Assembly: GCA_027600665.1 (NCBI GenBank)
Contig: JADGJL010000579.1
Location: forward strand, 1 to 17,633
Direction: 5' to 3'
Origin: Irineochytrium annulatum
Taxonomy: Eukaryota; Chytridiomycota; Chytridiomycetes; Chytridiales; Chytridiaceae
DNA length: 17,633 nucleotides
This document shows, piece after piece, positions 10,021 through 17,633 of this stretch (position 1 is the first letter of the stretch; every line of letters starts with the position of its first letter). The notes beneath the pieces were generated by a model that was given only the letters and a program-made list of their open reading frames with translations, did not search any database and had not been told where the DNA came from. A program made the translations under genes and the position numbers.

Positions 10021-13000
10021 ATGCAATCAATATCGGCGCAGAACACGGGCTCGTCGCTCGGGGCCGGCTCGCAGCTCACGCAGGCCGAGATCGACAGATA
10101 CTCTGCGGCTTTCGAAAGCTGCAAGCCACTGGGCGGCTTCGTGACAGGGGAGGCCGCGAGAGATCTGTTTCTGAGGTCGGGTCTGACCTTGGAGGTGTTG
10201 AGCAGCATTTGGTAAGGACGAGGTCACGCTTGTCCGCGCTAATCAGACGCGAAAGGGCGCTGGTCGATCCGTCGGGGACCATGCGACTTAATCTGAACCA
10301 ATTCTTCGCGGCAATGTTCATTATCATGAGGCTGAAAGCCGGTCGCTTCCAATCTGTGCCGACATCCATCCCAGCGGATCTGTGGAACTCCATATCTTCA
10401 GCCACAAGCTCAATTGGAGCCTCGCCTTCATCCAGCATTGCCTCGCCGGCGACGCCGATGCCCTCAGGCTTCGGTACATCCCCGAAACCCGGTATGGTCC
10501 CAACAATCCCGCCACCACCTACTACAAACTCCGGATCTATCGATCGGCGGAAGAGCATGCTTGCGAGAAGTCCATCAATCCCGTTACCTCCGCCGAATGC
10601 GCCAAGTTCATCTGCGAATCAGAACTGGGCCATCAAAATTGAGGACCGAAACTCGGCTTACCATTTCTTTGATAGCTTAGACCTTGCGAAGAAGGGCGTG
10701 CTTACAGGGGAGGAATGCTATTCATTCTTTTTGAAGTCGAAATTGGATCCTTCTGCTTTGGCGCAAATATGGTTTGCCCTCGTTTAAAAGTTTCTGCTAA
10801 GATTGCTGCAGGGATCTATCAAACGTGATGAAGAATGGAAAGCTTACTCGAGAGGAATTCGCGGTATCCATGCATCTCATCAAGGTCGCAATGAGCGGTG
10901 AAGCTCTGCCAAAAACCCTCCCACCAAACTTGATCCCGCCGAGGTTTCGACCTGCCGAGAGGCCTCCAGTCCCCTTACCTCCCGGAGCACCGAAGAGCCG
11001 AACGCCTTCAGCCGACCTCTTGTCCAATGATGCTTTCGGGGGCACGACACAACATCAAGATGATGACCCCTTCGGGTTGGGAAGCGCTTTTGGAGAACCA
11101 GAACCGTCGGCGGCGTCTGTCGAGAAGCGGACACCGCCACCACTTCCCGAACCTCGTGGTGAGTATTATAAAATCGGGGTTGGTGTAACTAAAATTGGAT
11201 TCTCAGCTGATTCAAGCGCTGATTTGACACGGAGAATGACAACACTAGGATCCGCGGCCGCGGTGACTACGGGATCATGGAGTGTGTTAACAGACGACCG
11301 TTCCGCCGACCTCGCGCGCTCAAAGAACCAGGTCGCCGATCTTCAGTCCCAGATCGATGGCATTCCCGGGCAGCAGGAGGCTCTACGCCGCAAGCGCCTC
11401 GCGAACGAAGCCGAACTGAAGCAAGTCCAGGCGGTAAAGGAAGACTTGATGCTTAAGCTTTCGCAAACGTCGGCGGCGTTAGATCACGAATCCCGCCTCG
11501 CGGCCGAAAACCAGTCGATTCTGGACCAGGAGCGGCGAGTTGTTGAGTTTGCGCGGCAGGAGCTCTCTCAGGCTGAGGCGATTCTCGACGCGCGGAGGAA
11601 GGAACGGGAGCAGGTGGAGAATGCAATCAGGGCCGGGAAGGAGGAGTTAGGAAACGTGAAGAGGGAGGCGGCAGAGGTGACGTCGCTCTGCAAGCGGTAT
11701 CAGGAGGAGGTCGGACGGATGAAAGTCGAGTTTGAGTCGGTACACGCGGAGCTAAACCGACAGACGAATCTTCTGGTAGTTAACCGGCAGGCCTTGGTGG
11801 ATGCTCAAAACGACTATCAGAAGATGAAGATGGAGTTGAAGCGGGAGGAGGATCTCATCGAGTACGAGAAACGCCGCAACTTCGAGACGTCCCAAAAGGC
11901 AGCGGTTCAGCAGACCGTGCTGGAGAAGGAGCGCGAGAGGCATAGGCAGCGGAGTGCTGCTAGTCTGCTGCATGATCGCGTTATGGACCCCGTTAGCATT
12001 CCGGGTGGATCTATGAGCGCCGGGAATCTTTTTGCAACGCAAACGCCGTCGAGGCAGAGACCGCCAGCACCGCCTCCGCCGACGTCGAAATCAAATCTTC
12101 AAATAACAACCGGTCCCGTCTCTCCCTTCGACGCCGTCTTCGCCATGACAGGCACACATGACAGAAGCCCCGTCCGCAGCGCGTACCCAGAACCGGCCAC
12201 GGTTGCTTCCCCGGGGGGCCCACCGCCACCAATGCCTCCGTTGTCGACAAAGCCGAGTCGGAATTCACTTCTGCTGCAGGATACCATCATGGAACCGCAT
12301 TCCGCGCCAGCGGTCGCTACCAGCCCCTTCGAACCCCCAGAGATGCCGCCGCTGTCCACGAAGCCGCGGAAAGCCCTGAGCACGAAGTCATTAAGCGAGG
12401 CATTCAAAATTGCCGGCATCGAAACTGCGGCCGACGGCGGGATGCCCAGCTCCCCTGTGAAGGCGATGTCACCGTTCGACACGGCCATGCGATCTCCGAC
12501 CAAACCCCTTTCACCTTTATCCCCATTCCACGAGGCTGGGCCGTTTGACACGCCGCCTGCGACGACCACAAACACCACCAGCCCGTCGGTGGCAAGCCCG
12601 AACGACGGATTCGAGGCTCCAACGAGGCAAAATGACCACTTCAGAGAGCGTTCGTCGTCACCGGAGGGCAAGGGGTTACCGAACGGCGTATCGAAACTGA
12701 AGTTTCAACATGCGCCTTACACCCGCCTTGACTCGGTCGCGACTAGTGTTGGGTCCTTCAACAACTTTGAAGAGGCGGACGAGCTCTCCCTTGCGACGCG
12801 ATCAACGACGCTTAACCGTCGCACCACGCTTATGGTCAGCATTCCGGATTTGGACGCGGAGCTCAAAGACGGGTTTACGGGGGACGACGGAGTCGAGGTC
12901 GCGAAGGATCAGGCGGCAGGGTTTGAGGACGCTGGCGTTGTAAGGGGCGGAGCGGATACGGACTTCGATTTCGACACGAGCTTTGATAACTTGAACGATG

Positions 13001-13724
13001 AGAAGAAGCAGCCCGTGGGAGGGAGTGCGTTTTTCACCGACTTCGACTCAGCGTTTGATGACGGGGCGGCCGGGGTGAAGACAAAAGGGTTAAAGGATTT
13101 TGACGACGCGTTTGGGGGTAGAGAGCCGAAACCTGTGGCCAAAGTGCAGCGGAGCTTCTCGTTTGACGAGGACGATCTCGGGGCGTTTGGAATACCTGCG
13201 GTGGCAACGTCGCAGCCTGCCATCTCGCCACCGTTACTTAAGACCGCGGCGACATCGGCAACGTCGTCGTCGATGGCGAAGATATCGAGCCCGAGGGAGG
13301 GCGTCAAGCTTTCGAAAGAGGAACTGGATGCGCTGTTTAGTGGCTCGCCGGCGACGACGACGACGACTGCGCCCGTGGCTATGCCGGTGAAGAAGGGTTC
13401 GACGGACTCTAAGGCTGGGTTTGCGTTCGATGATGCCGACTTTGCGGCGGCGTTCACAAGCCCGTCGGCCGGTAGTCCCGCACAAAAGACTACGAGCCCT
13501 ACGCAGGGAGCGCAGGCGTCAGGCGCGAAGCCTGAGATGGCCGGAGGGGAGGTGATGAATGAGGTGAAGGAGCTCATGGAACTTGGTTTTTCAAAAGGTT
13601 TGTTTGCCTAGGATATCTGTTGGGCTAATGTATTATCTTAGCGGCGGCCGTTGATGCTTTAGAGCGGCATGGTTACAATGTGGCGGAAGCTTCGAACTTC
13701 TTGATTGATAAAAGCGTCAAGTGA
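10021..13724 (+). CDS. EDE1: Ede1/Eps15-like EH-domain endocytic scaffold with C-terminal UBA
   Basis: Exons are 10021-10211, 10256-10771, 10812-11158, 11207-13597 and 13642-13724, giving 1175 residues. Introns are 44, 40, 48 and 44 nt. EH1 covers about 20-98 and EH2 about 186-280 ([17 protein letters not shown], then [18 protein letters not shown]). EH domains bind NPF motifs at sites of clathrin-mediated endocytosis. A proline-rich linker, a long coiled coil (about 383-605), a disordered Pro/Ser region with SPF motifs and two PPLSTKP repeats, and an acidic stretch rich in FDSAF/FDDAF follow. A UBA domain (about 1130-1172: [11 protein letters not shown], then [18 protein letters not shown]) closes the protein and should bind ubiquitinated cargo. 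Both EH domains are interrupted by introns just at the conserved IW. Yeast Ede1 has three EH domains; I see two. ATG 10021 sits 20 residues before EH1. Confidence 0.95.
11159..11206 (+). other. Frame-preserving 48-nt intron in the Ede1-like gene
   Basis: GTGAGT opens and TTCTCAG closes this segment, with GTAACTAAA as a likely branch site. Its length is divisible by three and it has no in-frame stop, so retention would add 16 residues between EH2 and the coiled coil. The splice signals are strong enough that I treat it as an intron. Confidence 0.75.
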
Positions 13725-14041
13725 GGAGGCGCTAGTGCTCTTCTGGAGTGCTTGCTTATTTTAAAGTCGACAAAACATCCTCTACGTTTGTGGGTTCTGG
13801 AAGTACTACTGCACTACATTGACAATTTGTGTCACCTTTGCGTGTTGTCAACCTCATAGACGTTGAAGGCGGATCTTTAATCCTTCAATATCAAAACGAA
13901 TTGCCCTGCTTGTTTTGATTTCATACTAATGGATTATATCTGAATATATTATTTCTATATACTAATTATCTAAAAACAATTTAACCTGTAACGCAAAGCC
14001 AAAACAAACTATAGCGCAGAACTTGTGAGTGAGTGTGTGGA
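13725..14041. other. Convergent intergenic region, AT-rich
   Basis: This holds the 3' UTRs of the Ede1-like gene (plus) and the SH3 membrane-protein gene (minus). About 13910-14000 is strongly AT-rich, with AATATA and ATTATT-type elements suited to polyadenylation on both strands. I see no coding sequence or RNA gene. Confidence 0.6.
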
Positions 14042-17013
14042 TCACTCCGACAGCTCCGAACGCACAACGCTCTCCTTCCTCACAACCGTCGCGGCGGACC
14101 TATCCAACATCCCCATCAACGCGTTACTTCCCTTGAAATCGAACTCGCTCGACTCCCGCATCCTCATGTCCTTCAATACATCATCTTCCTCCTCCTCGCC
14201 CGCCAAGCTTAACCCACCGTTCACCTCGTTGACGCTGGTGCGCGCTTCACCTTTCCTCCCCAGTAAATGCGCTGGTATCATTGGCACCGGCAACGGTAAC
14301 GGCGCAGGCCCGACCGCCGCCGCCAGCCGTTTCGGGTCCAAATGACCCAGATTCACGAACCCCAACTCCCAACCGCATCCTCCATCCGTAGCCTCCGCTG
14401 TCGCAGCGGAAGCAGCAGCAACGCCTGCACTGCTGCTTCCGCGCCTCCTCCTCACGCACCCGAACCCGAGACCCGCGCTACCAGGGAGGACGGCGAAGAC
14501 GCACGCAACGTCGTGCCGCGCTAACCGGAGCTCGTTGGCGCCGCGGGGCTCGTACGCTATGCGGACAGGAATGGCGGTTGAGGAGCGGGCCATGGAGGTG
14601 ATTGTGACGCAAAGCTCGCGCAACGATGCTGGTGGAGAGCAGGAGGCGTCGGTGACGTAGAGGTCCCAAAGCGCGGTGGGGAGGAGGCGGAGGAGCGTGT
14701 CCCATGCGTCGCGACGGTCGCCGGACGCGACGAGGTGCTGGAGTGGGTGCGGCTTCAGATGCTGCTCGGGCGCGACCGGCTGCTGCCGCTGGCGAAGGCA
14801 TGTGTCCGTCCACTCAGTGCATACCTGAACCTCGTTTGCCACGCCCCTCTGCTCCGCGGTGTTAATTAGCGCCGGCCGCCCCGTCACCGCATCAATGCTC
14901 AATACGGCTTTCTGATCCGGCACAACGCGCTCGCGCACACAGGCCCACGATCCGCCGCCAGCGCCGTTCGCAACGTTTTGTCGATGCAGAATGAAGCGCG
15001 TCCAGAGGAGCTCGATAATAATCGCATCCGGCTCGCCCATCCCGACATTCGCAACCGACGCGACGGTCGCAACAGATGTGATGCTCGGCGCGCGCCCCGC
15101 GGCGTGTAGAAAATTATCGTTTAAGCTTCTGGAGCCGAGGGATACTGCTGAGGGCTGGCGTTGCAGGATGGAAGGCAAGGTCGGCTGGGAGGCCGATGCA
15201 GGTGCGGAAAGGGGATGGGTGGGGTTAGAGTTGGACGCGTCTGACGGTGTGTTTTGCGCTAGAAGGTCCAATTGGATCTGCTGCTGGCGACGTTGGAGCT
15301 CAAAGGCGCGCTCGGCAAGGTCGGAGTCGCGGTATGCCGATATGAGCTCGACGGAGGGGTGGCCTTTGTAAAGTTGGCTGCCGAAGATACCACCGCCGCT
15401 TGGCTGGTTCACGCTATCCGTCGAGGCCGTCGAGATCCGGCGTACGCTGGCGGACTTGCGGATGCCCGCCGGCGGGTTTGAAAAGGGCATCGACGGGTCT
15501 AAGGGCGTTGGCCTGTAACTCGGCCCCGTTCTGCTGCTCTGGCTCTGTGAGCGGCTCAGCCGGGCCGATGGCTGCGGCTGCATCTCGTACTCCCACCCCC
15601 TCGGTTTGCGTTGTTTGAAAGGGTTATCATCGGCGCCGTCCGGGCGGCCGTAAAAAGTCGTTACGACGTTCGCATTGCTGAAGGGCTGCTGGCGTATATG
15701 CGAATGAGTCGGCAGAGGCGGCATGTCGCCCCACCCGTTGTGGAAGCTAGCGTCTCTCAAAGACGCCGCGTAAAAGCTCTGAGAGGGCTCCATCGTTATC
15801 CCGTTCCGCAGATCCTGCCCCGTCGACCTGGATTTCCGGATTGAGTGCGGCGGGCCCATGGGGAAGAACGGGTCGGAGTTTAGGTCGACGGGGTGGCTGT
15901 AGGCTGGGCTCGGGAGTGTTGGCAGCGGCGGCACGGCAGCATTGTTCGATGAGGACGCGTGGGAGCGCATGGAAGGTGTCCGTTGCATCGGCAGCGGTGG
16001 TGGCCGTCCGTCATCGTAATATATCGACGTCCTCAACTGTGGCAGCGAACCCCTGTCGCCGTAATCCAACGACCGCGATGATCGCGCCGCGGCCTCCAGA
16101 TCTACAGGCGGGAGCCAGTCCGTTGCCGCCGTGTCCGCTGTGTTCCGTCGATTCGACATGGCTGACACGAGATCGCGTTGCGACGTGGCGTCCTTCGACC
16201 GATGTCGTGGAACGCCGCTGCCGTTCCGTCTCCGGATGCAGCATATGAGGGCGACGACGATGGCGATGCTCAGGGCTTTAAGGGGAATGCCAGTGAGAAA
16301 CACGTGTGGAAGCCAGTAAGATAAGCTCACCTCCAGCGCAGGAAACGCCGACAACGAAGCCCATGGTGCTGCTGAAGCTCGCTGTTGACGAGTTAGGAGC
16401 AGGCATTGTCGAGGTCGTCGCATTCGCCCCTGACGACATGGCGACGAATGCCGAAGGCGTCGGTCTTGAGCCACCGGGAACACGCAGATGGAAAAGCACA
16501 CTGCCCGCTTGTCGAGGGGAGGCTTCTGAGAGTCCCGAGTTCAATCGGCCACCGGCTGTTACCGCCGGCCTGCGCGTGCCGCGGGGTGAAGGTGGCGTTA
16601 CAAACACGGGCCACCCGCGAGCCTGGTGGATTTTTTCTTGACGTCCCCCGCCGAGTCTCTTCGTAGCGGTCCACCGGACTCCAGCGGTCAAGCGCGTGGG
16701 ATGTGCCGTTGACGTCGACTTCTCTATGGCAGGCTTCCAACTGGCATGGTGGGTGGAGTGATGGGTGAGAGCCTGTGTCCAAAACGCGACCTTCGAACCC
16801 GGCCCCCGCGTCTTGACAGTGCGTTCTAACCAACGGCTGATGGGACTGCGAAGGGCCCGAGGTCGACCACGACAGCTGGCGGGTGGGGACGAACCCTGTC
16901 GAGACCTGTGGGCGGGAGGAAGCCTGCGCGACCGTCTGCGACCCTCCATACGCGAGAAAGTACAAGCAAAAAAATAATAAAAGAAGCGACAATTGCGAGG
17001 CGAAGCGTGGCAT
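14042..17013 (-). CDS. Single-pass membrane protein with glycosylated ectodomain and cytosolic SH3-like domain
   Basis: Proposed exons on the minus strand are 17013-16563, 16525-16331 and 16275-14042, giving 959 residues. A signal peptide (1-31, SLLLLFFCLYFLAYGG, cleavage after AQA) leads to an ectodomain with four cysteines (66, 90, 95, 138) and N-glycosylation sequons at 102, 139, 185 and 195. A Ser/Thr-rich stem precedes the transmembrane helix at about 207-229 (GFVVGVSCAGALSIAIVV), ending CCIRRR. The tail is long, Ser/Pro-rich and disordered, with PPLP motifs and NPF at 433-435. A possibly folded stretch (about 610-780) comes before an SH3-like domain at about 785-869 (IAYEPRGANELRL, then GCGWELGF) interrupted by an Ala/Ser-rich loop. 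The topology recalls yeast Fus1. The 55-nt intron (16276-16330) is secure because it restores the helix. The 37-nt intron (16526-16562) is tentative. Function is unknown. Confidence 0.75.
15617..15625 (-). other. NPF motif codons in the cytosolic tail
   Basis: Residues 433-435 of the SH3 membrane protein read Asn-Pro-Phe in the context DDNPFKQR, about 200 residues from the membrane on the cytosolic side. NPF is the canonical EH-domain ligand and acts as an internalisation signal in yeast membrane proteins. The acidic residues before it and basic residues after it leave it exposed in predicted disorder. Confidence 0.6.
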
Positions 17014-17082
17014 TATGTATTATTCGTGAAGGGCGTTGTACAAGGAAGTACAAGATATAACGGGTCAGCCAACAGCAACGCT
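17014..17082. promoter_or_regulatory. 69-bp gap between eL38 stop and the next ATG on the same strand
   Basis: The eL38 stop (17083-17085) and the membrane-protein ATG (17013) are on the same strand with 69 bases between. The eL38 3' UTR and the downstream gene's 5' UTR and promoter must overlap coding or neighbouring sequence. The gap is moderately AT-rich, with AATAATACATA just before the ATG. No clear polyadenylation signal is visible. Confidence 0.5.
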
Positions 17083-17500
17083 CTACGCCGACTTCGCGCC
17101 AACCTCCTTAACCATCAATCCTAAAAAAGGGTAGCAAATTTGTGAGCAAAAGAGTGACGTCCCCAACAAAAAAAAAACGCGTCAACTCACCAGGGGGCAG
17201 GGATTGCTTAAGCTTGTCCGCCTTCTGGGCATCGGCGACGACAAGCGTGTACAAGAACCGCGAGCAGCGGACCTGAGGAGTCGGAGTAAGCTTGTGAATC
17301 AAAAACCAGAGAAGAATGTAATACATACCTTGAACTTGTACTGCCCGCCGTTCTTCTTGATGGCGACGGCTGCATATTGCGAAAGCAACATTTAGTCCCG
17401 CACCAGCGCGCAACCGCCAATGAATCAAGCAAAACTCACACTTAGCGTCCTTGCGCCGGGCAGTGAGGAGGAAGTCCTTAATCTCCTTGATCTGCTTGGG
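17083..17500 (-). CDS. RPL38: 60S ribosomal protein eL38, initiator exon outside the window
   Basis: Exons on the minus strand are 17500-17440, 17369-17329, 17272-17191 and 17120-17083 (stop TAG). Introns are 70, 56 and 70 nt. The 73 residues start [20 protein letters not shown], continue [15 protein letters not shown] and KLKQSLPPG, and end KEVGAKSA. This matches the whole eL38 family apart from the initiator Met. eL38 is a small component of the large ribosomal subunit. The coding exon at 17500 is preceded by a 3' splice site (CCGTTTCCAG, with CTGAC upstream), and no ATG followed by a usable donor in phase 0 exists up to the right edge. The Met codon therefore lies in an upstream exon past 17633, as is common in ribosomal-protein genes. 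Confidence 0.95.
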
Positions 17501-17633
17501 CTGGAAACGGGGGGTCGGTCAGTCGTGTTGTTCCAACGCATGCAGTCCCCCTCGGAGCCAGCATCCCACGTCGCAAAGGATGAAGATTATACACAAATGC
17601 CCATCCCGCCGACAATACGAGGGAAGAGAACGG
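17501..17633 (-). other. Part of the first intron (and perhaps leader) of the eL38 gene
   Basis: The sequence upstream of the eL38 exon at 17500 ends in a pyrimidine-rich acceptor CCCCCCGTTTCCAG with a CTGAC branch-like element. It contains no ATG in a usable phase and no other coding sequence. It is longer than any other intron called here, at least 133 nt, as expected for the first intron of a ribosomal-protein gene. Confidence 0.65.

Noticed and set aside
12909..13577. Minus-strand ORF of 222 codons
   Set aside because: Shadow of the acidic Ede1-like tail; its Ser/Ala/Pro composition is the complement of that repeat-rich frame.
16276..16501. Upstream extension of the membrane-protein tail frame (MCFSICVFPVAQ...)
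   Set aside because: Splicing 16276-16330 to the other frame yields a clean TM helix with a Ser/Thr-rich stem, whereas this reading is out of frame with both.
16770..16850. tRNA-like string on the minus strand (GTTGGTTAGAACGC, then GGGTTCGAAGG)
   Set aside because: The D-loop and T-loop resemblance is local. The T stem does not pair and no acceptor stem closes, and the segment lies in the signal-peptide exon frame.

Overview
The window is eukaryotic nuclear DNA and almost certainly fungal. Six genes can be read with confidence. All are split by very short GT-AG introns (mostly 38-70 nt), many with CTAAC/CTAAT/CTGAT-like branch points. The gene content (a Pom1/DYRK2-type kinase, an Ede1-type endocytic scaffold, a Mug105/ZUP1-type peptidase, ribosomal protein eL38), the high GC and the long low-complexity Ser/Pro/Ala tails fit an early-diverging fungus such as a chytrid. 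That placement is inference; no rRNA or other marker is present.

Layout: (1) 1-2942, minus: DYRK-family kinase, C-terminus cut by the left edge. (2) 2943-4966: AT-rich upstream region, then an unresolved plus-strand stretch with good splice signals and small ORFs but no recognisable protein. (3) 4967-8213, plus: type II membrane-anchored M1 zinc aminopeptidase, five exons. (4) 8302-9882, minus: ZUP1/Mug105-like C78 deubiquitinase, five exons, tail-to-tail with the aminopeptidase. (5) 10021-13724, plus: Ede1/Eps15-like scaffold, five exons, head-to-head with the C78 gene over 138 bp. (6) 14042-17013, minus: single-pass membrane protein with signal peptide, N-glycosylation sites, one transmembrane helix, a long disordered tail containing an NPF motif, and a C-terminal SH3-like domain. 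(7) 17083-17500 and beyond the right edge, minus: ribosomal protein eL38, lacking only its initiator exon.

No operon logic applies. Two links are suggestive. The C78 peptidase and the Ede1-like protein, which carries a ubiquitin-binding UBA domain, share one short intergenic promoter region. The next gene encodes a membrane protein whose cytosolic tail carries NPF, the classical EH-domain ligand. The least familiar item is that SH3-tailed membrane protein. The most checkable oddity is an Asn where the C78 peptidase should have its third catalytic residue, Asp.
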